DNA of 47,319 nt, taken from assembly GCA_016778675.1 (NCBI GenBank), contig JADHPA010000003.1:1-47319 (forward strand), given 5' to 3'. Below, piece by piece: positions 1-8,823 of the stretch (the stretch's first letter is position 1; every line of letters starts with the position of its first letter). The DNA comes from Candidatus Pelagibacter sp. Its GTDB lineage: Bacteria > Pseudomonadota > Alphaproteobacteria > Pelagibacterales > Pelagibacteraceae. Under the pieces are notes generated by a model. The model had not been told where the DNA came from. It saw only the letters and a list, made by a program, of their open reading frames with translations, and did not search any database. Position numbers and translations under genes: made by a program.

Positions 1-196
1 AGTCAAAATGAGCTGACTGCTCTATCGCATGAACGCCTGCGTCTGTTCTTCCAGATCCTATCAAAACCACTTTTTCTTTTAAAAGTTTTGATAATTTGAT
101 TTGTATTTCTTTTTGAATTGATTTTCCTTTAGATTGTATTTGCCAACCAACAAAACTTGTTCCTATATACTCTATCAAAATTTGATATCTAAACAT
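1..196 (-). CDS. truA: tRNA pseudouridine synthase A (N-terminal part, cut by window edge)
   Basis: TruA converts uridines 38-40 of the tRNA anticodon arm to pseudouridine. Only the first 65 codons are in the window; the gene continues past base 1. Translation from the ATG at 196 gives an N-terminus containing YIGTSFVGWQ and, near the edge, GSGRTDAGVHA. The latter is the TruA catalytic motif and carries the essential Asp. The start overlaps the end of fmt by 8 bases, so the two are probably translationally coupled in a def-fmt-truA operon. The motif makes the family assignment firm; the C-terminal domain cannot be judged. Confidence 0.93.
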   Translation of the reverse strand, partial: MFRYQILIEYIGTSFVGWQIQSKGKSIQKEIQIKLSKLLKEKVVLIGSGRTDAGVHAIEQSAHFD

Positions 197-1121
197 TTGT
201 TAATCTTGAGCCTTTTATTATTTGAGAACCAAGAACAAATTCATTAATATTTTGAGGCTTTTTTCCTTGTCTTTGAATTTCAATAACTTTTATAGATTTT
301 TGATCTCCACAGCTAATTTCTAAGTCACTAGTCATTACTTCACCTATCTCACCACTTTTAGTGCCTAATTCTGCTTTTAAAATTTTATATCTTTCTTCTT
401 TAAAAATAAAAAAAGCCCCAGGGCTTGGGTATAATCCGTTTATTTTACCAATTATATTTTCTGCATTATCACTCCATTTTATTTCACCCTCAGATTTTTT
501 AATTTTAGATGCATAGGTTGCATTTTTATGATCCTGCTCTTTAAATCTTACAGTATCATCAAGTATACCATCAATATTTTCTGATATTTTTTCTGAGGCT
601 AAAATTGAAAGTTTTGTTGATATTGTTTCTGCATTGTCATTTTCTTTAATATCTATTTTATATGAATTACAAACAGGTCCTGTATCAAGTTTTTCTCCAA
701 TTTTCATAATACTAATACCTGTTTCTTTTTCTAAATTTATAATTGACCTTTGAATAGGGGCAGCTCCTCTCCACTTTGGTAATAATGATGCATGTATATT
801 AATAAAACCTTTTTTGGATAAATCTAAAAAATCATTAGGAATAATTTGTCCATATGCAACTACTATAACTATATCGACATCTAATTTTTTAAAAAAATTA
901 AATTCTTCATTATTACCTTTTAAAATTCTAGGGGTCCTACATTCAATATTTAATTCCTCTGAAATAAGATGTATTGGTGATTTATTGTATCTTTGCCCTC
1001 TTTGTGATTTTTGTGGTGGCTGCGTATAAGTTGCAGATATCAAATATTTTTTTTTATGAAGTGCTTTAAGTATAGGTACAGCAAAAGATGGTGTACCCAT
1101 AAAGACAATCTTCCTTGTCAT
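189..1121 (-). CDS. fmt: methionyl-tRNA formyltransferase
   Basis: Fmt transfers a formyl group from 10-formyltetrahydrofolate to the amino group of Met-tRNAfMet, making the bacterial initiator. The 310 residues match the family's usual length of about 310-320. The N-terminal Rossmann-like formyltransferase domain opens with IVFMGTPSFAVPIL. The catalytic Asn-His-Asp set is visible as N108 and H110 in FINIHASLLPKWRGAAPIQ and D146 in GEKLDTGPV. The C-terminal tRNA-binding domain includes the stretch with INGLYPSPGAFF. It lies 2 bases downstream of def, whose product removes the same formyl group, a very common pairing, and overlaps truA by 8 bases. Confidence 0.97.
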   Translation of the reverse strand: MTRKIVFMGTPSFAVPILKALHKKKYLISATYTQPPQKSQRGQRYNKSPIHLISEELNIECRTPRILKGNNEEFNFFKKLDVDIVIVVAYGQIIPNDFLDLSKKGFINIHASLLPKWRGAAPIQRSIINLEKETGISIMKIGEKLDTGPVCNSYKIDIKENDNAETISTKLSILASEKISENIDGILDDTVRFKEQDHKNATYASKIKKSEGEIKWSDNAENIIGKINGLYPSPGAFFIFKEERYKILKAELGTKSGEIGEVMTSDLEISCGDQKSIKVIEIQRQGKKPQNINEFVLGSQIIKGSRLTNV

Positions 1122-1123
1122 TA

Positions 1124-1642
1124 CTAAACAATAATTCTTTTAGATTTAAATTTAGAAAGTTTTTTTATAATCATTGATTTTTTGAGTTTTGATAAATAGT
1201 CTATAAATAAAATACCCTCTAAATGATCAATTTCGTGTTGAATACATGTTGCTAATAAACCCTCTGCTTTTAATATTTGTTTTTTTCCATAATAATCTAA
1301 ATATTCAACCTCACACGTTTTTGGTCTTTCTATTTCTGCAAATTGATCTGGTACTGACAAACATCCCTCTTCATATCTAGATTTATTTTCATTTTTATTT
1401 TTTATAACTGGGTTTACAAAATACAGTGGCTCTTTTTTGTTTTCATCTCTACTAATATCCATAACAATAATTCTTTTAGGAATACCAATTTGAATAGCCG
1501 CCAAGCCTATTCCAGGTGCTGCATACATTGTATCAAGCATATCATCCATTAGCTTTCTTTCTTCATCACCCACTTTTTCAACAGGCTTTGAAACTTGCCT
1601 CAAAAATTTATTTGGTTCTGTCAAGATTTGTTTAACTGCCAT
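1124..1642 (-). CDS. def: peptide deformylase
   Basis: Def is a metal-dependent hydrolase that removes the N-formyl group from nascent proteins at the ribosome exit. All three signature motifs are present: GIGLAAIQ at residues 44-51, EGCLSVP at 92-98 (metal ligand C94) and QHEIDH around 135-140, with two His ligands and the catalytic Glu. The 172-residue length is normal. It sits between the exported protein gene (26 bases upstream) and fmt (2 bases downstream), all on the minus strand, so one transcript is likely. The ATG at 1642 gives the usual short lead-in (AVKQILTEPN) and was kept. Confidence 0.97.
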   Translation of the reverse strand: MAVKQILTEPNKFLRQVSKPVEKVGDEERKLMDDMLDTMYAAPGIGLAAIQIGIPKRIIVMDISRDENKKEPLYFVNPVIKNKNENKSRYEEGCLSVPDQFAEIERPKTCEVEYLDYYGKKQILKAEGLLATCIQHEIDHLEGILFIDYLSKLKKSMIIKKLSKFKSKRIIV

Positions 1643-1668
1643 AATTATCTATTATTTTAGTATAATTT

Positions 1669-3432
1669 TTAAACTTTTAAAGGAAGAACTTTAAGCAGAA
1701 TCTTATTTCTTATTGGATCAATATCTAGCTGGTTAAGAGCACTAATTATAAAATATAATGTATCATCATCAATATTTTTTAGTTCATCTCGTCCAATAAC
1801 TTCAATAATTCTAAGTATTGTTGCTGCCATATCTCCACTATTTATAAATATTTGAATATCTGATGGCATTTCATAGTCATTGGGTTCATATAAAGTATTA
1901 AATTTATCAAGAACTTTTACTCCATCAGACTTTAAAGACTCAATTAAAATAATATCTTTTTTTGAGAAAAAATATTTTTTATCTTTTTTAATTTTTTTTA
2001 ATAAATTGTTTACATCTTTATTAATGTCACTTAAGCCATTTTCTAATATAAAATGATTAATCAATTTTGATTGATGTAAAATTTTATTATTTATTTTAAT
2101 ATCACTTAATTTATTTTCTTTTTTATCAATATAATTTTGATAAAAAGTTGTGTAGTTAGATGGGACTTCTTGTTCATCAATATCACTTAAAAGATTTCTT
2201 AATTCATCAGAAAATGCGTCTTCTATTTCATCGATTTTAAACGAGTTTTTTAGTGCATTCATTAGCTCAAGTTTTTTTTCTATATCTGTTGTAATCAAAA
2301 TTCCTTGATAAATTAAAGCCCTAACCTCAATAGCAGGGAGTGCTTTTGTAGATTCTTTAATGTTGAGTAGTTGATTTATCGTGAATTGAAATCTCTTATA
2401 AAGTTCAAATAATTCCTTTTCTGAATAATTGCCATCATGAGTGGCCTTTTCAATATTTATAATTTTATCTACTTCGTTAAGTTCAATATCATTAATTTTA
2501 TATAAAAGGTTTGATGTTGATAAATATCGCCATATTTTTTTTGCTGTTGAGTTTTTAGGTTCAAATTTAAAATCTGGGTTAGTTATATGAGATAAATGAA
2601 AATTTAAAATTGTATTTTCTGATATTTCTGTATCAGGTTCGTTGGTATAACCCATCAAATAATTAATTTTTTTTTCAAAAAACTTATCATTAAAATCATT
2701 AAGTTCTTTTTTTAAATCTATCAGTAGTTGGGCTTCTTCTTTTTTATTATTATGAATAAGGCAATAAATATTAAATTTAGATAAATAAACATCTTCTATG
2801 GAATCTTTAATTTCAGAAAATATTTCACAAGCCTTTTTAACATTTGACTCGGACAAATAATAATCAACTAAATATTTAGTTAATTTTGAATTCTCATTGA
2901 TAATTTGATTTTTTAATAGATAACTTTCAATTAATTGATAATTTGATTTTTTAATAAGCCAGTTAGACTTTATTTCTAAAAACTGTTCTTCTGTAATATT
3001 CTGCTTGGGATAAAATGCATTAGTAAAAAGTAAAATATCCATTATTTCTGAAGCATCTTGAGATAAATTAAGCTTATCAATACGCTTAAAAATATTTAAA
3101 ATTTGATCACCATTAGAATTAGACCACATATTTATATCTAGCCCATTTTCTTCTGGATCATATAAGCCTACTAATTTTACCTCTTTTGAGACTAAAGTTT
3201 GTGATTGCTCTATACTTAACTCACTATTACTTTGAGATTGCATTTCATAAATACTGTTCTGAGGAATTTCTTTGTCCTCATCATTTTTGGTATTTAAAAC
3301 TTTATTGGTATTGCTCTTTTCTTCTATACTCCAAATATCAATAGGTTCTTGTGATTGAACATTAAGACTTATAAAAAAAGAAAGCAAAAAAATTGAAAAA
3401 CATTTTCTATTTAACAATTTTAAATTTTTCAT
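1669..3432 (-). CDS. uncharacterised exported protein, about 587 aa
   Basis: I do not recognise this family. Starting from the ATG at 3432 the product begins MKNLKLLNRK followed by a hydrophobic core and an Ala-less VQSQ end, which looks like a Sec signal peptide of about 28 residues. An in-frame ATG 21 bases upstream (3453) is also open but would put seven extra residues before the signal and lengthen the overlap with the preceding gene, so the later start is preferred. The mature part is acidic and predominantly helical-looking, with many Asn, Asp, Glu and Lys, no cysteine-rich motif and no obvious enzyme signature. TPR-like helical repeats are possible but unproven. The gene lies directly upstream of def in the same direction. 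Confidence 0.75.
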   Translation of the reverse strand: MKNLKLLNRKCFSIFLLSFFISLNVQSQEPIDIWSIEEKSNTNKVLNTKNDEDKEIPQNSIYEMQSQSNSELSIEQSQTLVSKEVKLVGLYDPEENGLDINMWSNSNGDQILNIFKRIDKLNLSQDASEIMDILLFTNAFYPKQNITEEQFLEIKSNWLIKKSNYQLIESYLLKNQIINENSKLTKYLVDYYLSESNVKKACEIFSEIKDSIEDVYLSKFNIYCLIHNNKKEEAQLLIDLKKELNDFNDKFFEKKINYLMGYTNEPDTEISENTILNFHLSHITNPDFKFEPKNSTAKKIWRYLSTSNLLYKINDIELNEVDKIINIEKATHDGNYSEKELFELYKRFQFTINQLLNIKESTKALPAIEVRALIYQGILITTDIEKKLELMNALKNSFKIDEIEDAFSDELRNLLSDIDEQEVPSNYTTFYQNYIDKKENKLSDIKINNKILHQSKLINHFILENGLSDINKDVNNLLKKIKKDKKYFFSKKDIILIESLKSDGVKVLDKFNTLYEPNDYEMPSDIQIFINSGDMAATILRIIEVIGRDELKNIDDDTLYFIISALNQLDIDPIRNKILLKVLPLKV

Positions 3433-3583
3433 TTGGGATAATTTTTTCAACATCTTTGTTGGGGTATGGAAATTCTATTTTTCCTAATAACGTTATGACA
3501 CCTATAACAACTACTAAAATCAATAATGTTTTAATTAATAGGCCTTTGTTTCTGCTGCTGCTTGTATTTTTTGTAAATTGCAT
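3407..3583 (-). CDS. small single-pass membrane protein, 58 aa
   Basis: This is a short ORF of unknown function. From the ATG at 3583 it encodes a polar N-terminus (QFTKNTSSSRNKG), one strong hydrophobic segment of about 20 residues (LLILVVVIGVITLL) and a charged C-terminus. A TTG codon at 3604 would extend it by seven residues, but the ATG has a better purine-rich upstream stretch (AGAAGA). The 3' end overlaps the start of the exported-protein gene by 26 bases, suggesting coupling. The predicted topology is a short cytoplasmic tail, one membrane helix and about 25 residues outside. It may act with the exported protein downstream, but this rests only on adjacency. Confidence 0.55.
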   Translation of the reverse strand: MQFTKNTSSSRNKGLLIKTLLILVVVIGVITLLGKIEFPYPNKDVEKIIPNEKFKIVK

Positions 3584-3642
3584 ATAATCTTCTATTAATT
3601 TCAAATTAAGACATATTTGTGTTTTTTCAATAAAGAAAGCTT

Positions 3643-4155
3643 ATGAATTCAAATAAAAACATCATTTTTTTAGGAATGATGGGATCTGGAAAATCCTCTA
3701 TAGGAAGTTTAATATCAAAAAAACTAAAGCTTCCATTCATCGATATTGATAACTTAATTGAGGAGTCCTTAAGGATGTCAATTACAGAAATATTTGAAAA
3801 TAAAGGAGAGGATTATTTTAGAAAATTAGAAGAAAAAATCACACTTAAATCCTTAAAAAATAAAAAAAATGTAATTGCTCTAGGTGGAGGTGGTTTTATA
3901 AATGATAATATTAGAAAAGAGGTTATATCAAATCATATCAGTTTTTGGCTAGATTGGGATGAGTCAATTTTACTTCAAAGAATAAGAAATAGTAAAAAAA
4001 GGCCGTTAGTTTTTAAATCAACCGATAAGGAAATTAAAGAAATTATTAAAAAAAGAATTAAGGTATATTCTAAAGCACAATTTAAGATAAACTGTAATAA
4101 ACTTACAAAAACTGAAATACAAAAAAAGATAATAAAAATTTATGAGCTTAATTAA
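3643..4155 (+). CDS. aroK: shikimate kinase
   Basis: AroK phosphorylates the 3-hydroxyl of shikimate with ATP in the chorismate pathway. It has the P-loop GMMGSGKSS at residues 11-19, the shikimate-binding D34/D36 region (FIDIDNLIE), R60 in FRKLEE and the GGGGF loop at 81-85. A lid-region sequence RPLVF follows. The length of 170 residues is typical. The gene runs divergently from the small membrane protein, with about 59 bases between starts, and its 3' end overlaps aroB by 14 bases, so aroK-aroB is a coupled pair as in many proteobacteria. Alternative nucleoside kinases are unlikely given the shikimate-site residues and the context. Confidence 0.95.
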   Translation: MNSNKNIIFLGMMGSGKSSIGSLISKKLKLPFIDIDNLIEESLRMSITEIFENKGEDYFRKLEEKITLKSLKNKKNVIALGGGGFINDNIRKEVISNHISFWLDWDESILLQRIRNSKKRPLVFKSTDKEIKEIIKKRIKVYSKAQFKINCNKLTKTEIQKKIIKIYELN

Positions 4156-5248
4156 AATACAAGTGAATACTACCAATCATAAATATCCTATGTACATAGG
4201 AAATAATATTTTAAATAAATTTAATAAATTTTTAAAAAACGCTTCTATAAATTTAAATCATTGTCTTATTATAGCAGATAAAAATGTCCCCAAAAAATTG
4301 ATTAAAGAAGTACTTAAATCTTTACCAAGATACTCAACCATAATTCACTATTTCAATGCGAGTGAAAAAAATAAAAACCAAAATAGTGTACAAAAAATTT
4401 TATCAATTCTTTTAAAAAAAAACTTTAACAGAAACGATTGTTTAATTTCTATTGGAGGGGGCATAACAGGGGATGTCTCTGGGTTTGCAGCAAGTATATA
4501 TAAAAGAGGTTTAAAATTTATTAATATTCCAACTACTTTACTCTCACAGGTCGACTCATCAATTGGTGGTAAGACTGGTATAAATACCCCGCATGGTAAA
4601 AATTTAATTGGATCATTCTATCAACCAAGTTTAGTTATTTCTGATATTAATTTTTTAAAGTCTTTGCCAAAAAGGGAAATCGTTTGTGGTTATGGAGAAG
4701 TACTTAAACACGCTCTGATTAAAGATAAGAAATTCTTTTTATTTTTGAATAAAAATGGAACTAACATTTTAAGATTAAAAAGCCCATTCATTGAAAAAGC
4801 TATTTATCAAAGCTGTTTAATAAAAAAAAGAGTGGTTGAGGAAGATGAAAAAGAGATGGGGGTAAGAAAAATATTAAACCTCGGACATACTTTTGCTCAC
4901 GCATTCGAAGCAACACTTGGATACTCAAGAAGATTAAATCACGGTGAGGCTGTTATACTGGGTGTAAAAACAGCAGCAAAGTTCAGTCTAATAAATAAAA
5001 ATTTAAATATAAAAGATTTTCAAATAATTGAAAATCATCTTAATAAATTAAATCTTTCAAGTGATATTAATAAATTTTTTTCAATTAAAGATCTTAATAA
5101 AATTTTATCCTTTATGAAAAAGGATAAAAAAAACAATACAAAAAAAATTAATTTAATTTTATTAAAAAAAATTGGTACGCCTATTCATAAACTTGAATTC
5201 AATGAAAAAACAATTACCTCTTTTTTACAAAAAGAATTAATTCAATAA
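4142..5248 (+). CDS. aroB: 3-dehydroquinate synthase
   Basis: AroB converts DAHP to 3-dehydroquinate in an NAD- and metal-dependent reaction, the second step of the shikimate pathway. The 368-residue product shows the NAD-binding SIGGGITGDVSGFAA segment, PTTLLSQVDSSIGGKTGIN and the metal-ligand regions GYGEVLKHALI and LNLGHTFAHAFEA followed by NHGEAV. It starts inside the last codons of aroK. Its final 12 bases overlap, tail to tail, the end of the bolA-like gene on the other strand, leaving no room for a conventional intergenic terminator. Confidence 0.96.
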   Translation: MSLIKIQVNTTNHKYPMYIGNNILNKFNKFLKNASINLNHCLIIADKNVPKKLIKEVLKSLPRYSTIIHYFNASEKNKNQNSVQKILSILLKKNFNRNDCLISIGGGITGDVSGFAASIYKRGLKFINIPTTLLSQVDSSIGGKTGINTPHGKNLIGSFYQPSLVISDINFLKSLPKREIVCGYGEVLKHALIKDKKFFLFLNKNGTNILRLKSPFIEKAIYQSCLIKKRVVEEDEKEMGVRKILNLGHTFAHAFEATLGYSRRLNHGEAVILGVKTAAKFSLINKNLNIKDFQIIENHLNKLNLSSDINKFFSIKDLNKILSFMKKDKKNNTKKINLILLKKIGTPIHKLEFNEKTITSFLQKELIQ

Positions 5249-5497
5249 TATTTGTATTGAATGTATATAATTTTTAAGCTCTAAATCTAAGATATTATAA
5301 ATTTTTTTTGTTGATTCTATTTTAGATAATTGAGCAAGCTCATTAGATTTAATGGACAATTTTAAATGGTACCTTCCTTCTTGATTTTGCTTGTGGTTTT
5401 TATGCAGAAAACTTTTATCTTCAATTTTTAAATCCTGAATTTTAATTTCTTTTTGAAGTTTATTTTTAACAATTGTAATTAATTCATTTATATTCAT
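5237..5497 (-). CDS. BolA-like protein
   Basis: The 86-residue product resembles BolA/IbaG proteins, which work with monothiol glutaredoxins in iron-sulfur cluster handling or bind DNA. The visible pattern is a helical N-terminus (NINELITIVKNKLQ), a central HxK/N loop with HKNHKQNQEGRYHLKLSI, and a helix-turn end resembling the BolA RHR-like fold (KIYNILDLEL, then IHSIQILLN). The expected R-H-R core is only loosely kept. The frame is open much further upstream, but the residues before the Met at 5497 do not look like protein and would overlap the J-domain gene. The ATG at 5497 gives the normal BolA length. No Shine-Dalgarno motif is visible before it. Confidence 0.75.
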   Translation of the reverse strand: MNINELITIVKNKLQKEIKIQDLKIEDKSFLHKNHKQNQEGRYHLKLSIKSNELAQLSKIESTKKIYNILDLELKNYIHSIQILLN

Positions 5498-5498
5498 A

Positions 5499-5515
5499 AA
5501 TAATAATTTATTATT
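5499..5515. promoter_or_regulatory. AT palindrome in a 25-base divergent spacer
   Basis: The whole gap between the divergent starts of the bolA-like gene (5497) and the J-domain gene (5523) is 25 bases. It contains a perfect inverted repeat AATAATAA-T-TTATTATT. On the minus strand a TATAAT-like box lies at 5513-5518, so at least one -10 element may sit inside the spacer and give a nearly leaderless message. A promoter or operator role is inferred. In such AT-rich DNA an 8-base A/T palindrome could also arise by chance. Confidence 0.35.
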
Positions 5516-5522
5516 ATATAGC

Positions 5523-6050
5523 ATGAAAAATATTTGTGATTGGAATAATTGTTTTGAAATAGGTGAATATAAAGCACCAATTGAAAAAGATAATAGTAAG
5601 AAATACCGATTACTTTGTTTGGCACATGTCAAAGAATTCAATAAGAATTGGAATTATTTTAAAGGTATGGATGATGAGCAAGTCTTTGATTTTCTTAAAT
5701 CTGATATGACATGGCATAAACCAACTCAAAGCTTTAGTTCTTCTGATAATTTTTTTAAAGTTTTGTGGAACACAACTTTAAAGGATGAATTTGATAAAAC
5801 AAAGCTTAGGGGTGAATATAACCATATGAATCAATTTAAATTTGATGCTAATGATATTAAAGCTTTTAGTATTTTGGGTGTTTCTGTTGGATTAAAATGG
5901 GAACAAATACAAAACAAATTCAAAACTCTTGTCAAAAAATTTCACCCTGATATTAATTTTGGAAATAAAGAATACGAAGAAAAACTTAAATTAATTACTT
6001 TAGCTTACGCCCAGCTAAAAAATACATATAGGGAAAAAATTGACACCTAA
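5523..6050 (+). CDS. J-domain (DnaJ-like) protein with N-terminal Cys/His cluster
   Basis: The 175-residue protein carries a J domain at the C-terminus rather than the N-terminus, with the diagnostic HPD at residues 141-143, preceded by KFKTLVKKF and followed by [17 protein letters not shown] domains stimulate the ATPase of an Hsp70. The N-terminal part has C5, C10, C32 and H35 (CDWNNC, then [15 protein letters not shown]), a spacing that could bind zinc. From memory, alphaproteobacterial relatives next to cobS keep this pattern. The gene overlaps cobS by 11 bases and is the first of a J-protein-cobS-cobT unit. A role as a dedicated co-chaperone for the CobST AAA+ machine is an inference from that coupling. 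Confidence 0.88.
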   Translation: MKNICDWNNCFEIGEYKAPIEKDNSKKYRLLCLAHVKEFNKNWNYFKGMDDEQVFDFLKSDMTWHKPTQSFSSSDNFFKVLWNTTLKDEFDKTKLRGEYNHMNQFKFDANDIKAFSILGVSVGLKWEQIQNKFKTLVKKFHPDINFGNKEYEEKLKLITLAYAQLKNTYREKIDT

Positions 6051-7014
6051 TTTAAACATACAACCAGATATCAAAATATCTTTAAAACAATCTTTTGGAA
6101 TTGACTCAGATATGGAAGTGGACGCTTTCTCAAAAAAAAGTGAGTATGTCCCAGAAATAGATAAAAATTACAAATTTGATAGGGACACCACTCTTGCAAT
6201 AGTTTCGGGATTTGCATTTAATAAAAGAGTTCTAGTTCAAGGTTACCATGGAACTGGTAAATCAACTCACATAGAACAAATTGCTGCTAGATTAAATTGG
6301 CCCTGTATTAGAGTAAATTTAGACAGTCATGTAAGTAGAATTGATTTAATTGGTAAAGACGCAATAGTTGTAAAGGATGGAAAACAGGTTACTGAATTTA
6401 AAGAAGGTATTTTACCTTGGTCAATACAAAACCCAGTTGCTCTTGTTTTTGATGAATATGATGCCGGTAGACCAGATGTTATGTTTGTTATTCAGAGAGT
6501 TCTAGAAGCAGAAGGTAATTTTACTCTTTTAGATAAAAATAAAGTAATAAAGCAAAATAAATTTTTTAGACTGTTTGCAACATCTAATACTGTAGGATTG
6601 GGGGATACTACTGGATTGTATCATGGAACTCAGCAGATTAACCAGGGCCAAATGGATAGATGGAATATTGTAACATCACTGAACTATCTTGGCCTTGATA
6701 AAGAAATGGAGATTGTTTTAGCAAAAAATAAAAATTTGAATAATTCAAAAGGTAAAGAAAAAATCGCAAACATGATTAAAGTAGCCTCTTTAACTAGAAA
6801 AGGCTTTATAGCAGGAGATATATCTACCGTAATGAGTCCTAGAACAGTATTACATTGGGCAGAAAATACTGAAATCTTTAAAGACACTGGCTATGCATTT
6901 AGAGTCACCTTCTTAAACAAGTGTGATGACATTGAAAAAAATACTATAGCTGAATATTATCAAAGATGTTTTGGTGACGAACTGCCAGAGTCTATGGTTA
7001 ATATTCAGATTTAA
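6040..7014 (+). CDS. cobS: cobaltochelatase-type AAA+ ATPase subunit CobS
   Basis: CobS is the MoxR-type AAA+ subunit that, with CobT and CobN, inserts cobalt into hydrogenobyrinic acid a,c-diamide. The 324-residue product has Walker A GYHGTGKS at 68-75, Walker B ALVFDE at 134-139 and the family-typical FGIDSDMEV near residue 19. The start is a TTG at 6040 overlapping the stop of the J-domain gene. It is chosen because it gives the about 18 residues that normally precede the FGIDSDMEV motif, whereas the first ATG would start inside it. The cobT start follows the stop immediately. The corrin-ring-binding partner cobN is not in this window. Confidence 0.93.
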   Translation: MTPNLNIQPDIKISLKQSFGIDSDMEVDAFSKKSEYVPEIDKNYKFDRDTTLAIVSGFAFNKRVLVQGYHGTGKSTHIEQIAARLNWPCIRVNLDSHVSRIDLIGKDAIVVKDGKQVTEFKEGILPWSIQNPVALVFDEYDAGRPDVMFVIQRVLEAEGNFTLLDKNKVIKQNKFFRLFATSNTVGLGDTTGLYHGTQQINQGQMDRWNIVTSLNYLGLDKEMEIVLAKNKNLNNSKGKEKIANMIKVASLTRKGFIAGDISTVMSPRTVLHWAENTEIFKDTGYAFRVTFLNKCDDIEKNTIAEYYQRCFGDELPESMVNIQI

Positions 7015-8823
7015 ATGAGCAGCAAAGAAAATAATTTTAAAGAGCAATTTAAACAAGCTTTAATTTCAACTGCAAAAGTAATTTCTGAAGATTATAAGTT
7101 GGATGTAAAAAAACTTGATAAAAGTTTAAGTAATAAAAAGATTGATTTTTTTGATGTAACTAATTTATCTAGTAAAAATGATTTTATTAGATTGAGAGCA
7201 GAAACAGATTCAGGAGCTTTAAAGAAAAAATTTTCAAATAAAGATATATTTAATAAAAACCTACCAAATAATCCATCTTGTAAATCTTTATATAATATTG
7301 CAGAAAAAATTAGATATGAGGTTTTGGGTGGAAAAATGCTCAAAGGTGTTGGAAAAAATTTAAACGAAAATTATAAACAAAAAATTAATTCTAATCATAA
7401 AGATCAAATCAAAACTAAGGATGATGTCCCTGTTGCTGAGGCATTTGAACTATTTATGTTAAAAAAATTTTTTAATTTAAAACTTAACTCAACATCATCC
7501 AAAATGTTAAATGTTTGGGAGAAAGATTTTTCAACATTTATTGATAAACACATAGATTTTTTAAATGAAAACTTAGAAGATCAAGACAATTACAGTTTAA
7601 AATTTTCTGAGATTTTAGAAAATATGGATATTTTTAACTCAAATAATGAAGAAAATAATCAGAATGAAGATGAAAAAGATAATTATCAAGATAATAAATC
7701 TGAGAATAGTGATGAAAATCAATCAGATGCTAAAGAAGATGAAAATAAACAAGATGAGGTAAAAGCTAGTCTTGATGCAGGATTTGATCTTAGTGATCAG
7801 CAAATGAATGAACAACTAGAGGATTCTGAATCATTAGAAGAAAGCTCAGAAAGTATTCTGCAAAAATCTAATCTTAACAATATTGATCAAGAATATAAAA
7901 TTTATACAAATGAATTTGATGAAATTGCGAAAGCAGAAATTTTAGAAGACTTAAAAGAAACTCAAAAACTACGAAAAAATTTAGATCAACAGTTAATAGG
8001 TTTTCAAGATCTTATAACTAAGCTTGCTAATAAATTACAGAGGCAACTTCTTGCTAAACAAAATCGATCCTGGGAATTTGATTTAGAGGAAGGTTTGTTA
8101 GATAGCTCAAAGTTAACAAGAGTAATTATGGATCCATATAACTCTTTATCATTTATGCGAGAGAAAGATCTTGATTTTAAAGACACTATAGTAACACTTC
8201 TAATCGATAACTCAGGTTCAATGCGTGGACGTCCAATTACTATTGCTGCTCTTTGTGCAGATATATTGTCTAGAACTTTAGAAAGGTGTTCTGTTAAAGT
8301 AGAAGTGTTAGGTTTTACCACTAAAAATTGGAAAGGTGGAAAAAGTAGAGAAGCTTGGACAAAAAGAAATAAGCCAAAGAATCCTGGAAGACTAAATGAT
8401 TTAAGACATATAATTTATAAAGGAGCTGACACTCAATGGCGACAGACTAAAAATAATATAGGTCTGATGCTTAAGGAAGGTCTTTTAAAAGAAAATATAG
8501 ATGGTGAGGCTATATCGTGGGCCTACAATAGAATAAAAAAAAGAAAAGAGGAAAGAAAAATTTTGATGGTAATTTCAGATGGAGCTCCTGTAGACGACTC
8601 AACCTTATCTGTCAATTCTGGAGATTTTCTAGAAAAACATTTAAAAAAAATAGTCAAGTTCATAGAAGTTAAAACTGATGTTGAAATTCTTGCAATTGGA
8701 ATTGGTCATGATGTATCTAGATACTATGAAAAAGCCATTAAGATAACAGACGTTCATGAGCTTGGTGATGTTATGATATCGCAGTTAAGCGGCTTATTTG
8801 AAACTAAAAAGAAATTACATTAA
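7015..8823 (+). CDS. cobT: cobaltochelatase-type VWA subunit CobT
   Basis: CobT is the von Willebrand factor A-domain partner of CobS in the CobNST chelatase. The N-terminal 200 residues resemble the CobT N-domain, including a stretch GVAxNL-like as GVGKNLNEN. An Asp/Glu/Asn/Gln-rich linker covers about residues 210-280. The C-terminal VWA domain holds the MIDAS motif DNSGSM at residues 398-403 and the downstream [10 protein letters not shown]. Length 602 is within the family's range. It follows cobS with no gap, and its stop overlaps the stop of the opposing kinase gene by 4 bases. The protein is surely CobT-like, but whether the substrate is a corrinoid in this organism is open. Confidence 0.93.
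   Translation: MSSKENNFKEQFKQALISTAKVISEDYKLDVKKLDKSLSNKKIDFFDVTNLSSKNDFIRLRAETDSGALKKKFSNKDIFNKNLPNNPSCKSLYNIAEKIRYEVLGGKMLKGVGKNLNENYKQKINSNHKDQIKTKDDVPVAEAFELFMLKKFFNLKLNSTSSKMLNVWEKDFSTFIDKHIDFLNENLEDQDNYSLKFSEILENMDIFNSNNEENNQNEDEKDNYQDNKSENSDENQSDAKEDENKQDEVKASLDAGFDLSDQQMNEQLEDSESLEESSESILQKSNLNNIDQEYKIYTNEFDEIAKAEILEDLKETQKLRKNLDQQLIGFQDLITKLANKLQRQLLAKQNRSWEFDLEEGLLDSSKLTRVIMDPYNSLSFMREKDLDFKDTIVTLLIDNSGSMRGRPITIAALCADILSRTLERCSVKVEVLGFTTKNWKGGKSREAWTKRNKPKNPGRLNDLRHIIYKGADTQWRQTKNNIGLMLKEGLLKENIDGEAISWAYNRIKKRKEERKILMVISDGAPVDDSTLSVNSGDFLEKHLKKIVKFIEVKTDVEILAIGIGHDVSRYYEKAIKITDVHELGDVMISQLSGLFETKKKLH

Noticed and set aside
5498-5641. Longer 134-aa version of the BolA-like protein
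   Set aside because: The 48 extra residues are opposite the J-domain gene's start and do not resemble BolA. The ATG at 5497 gives the normal size.
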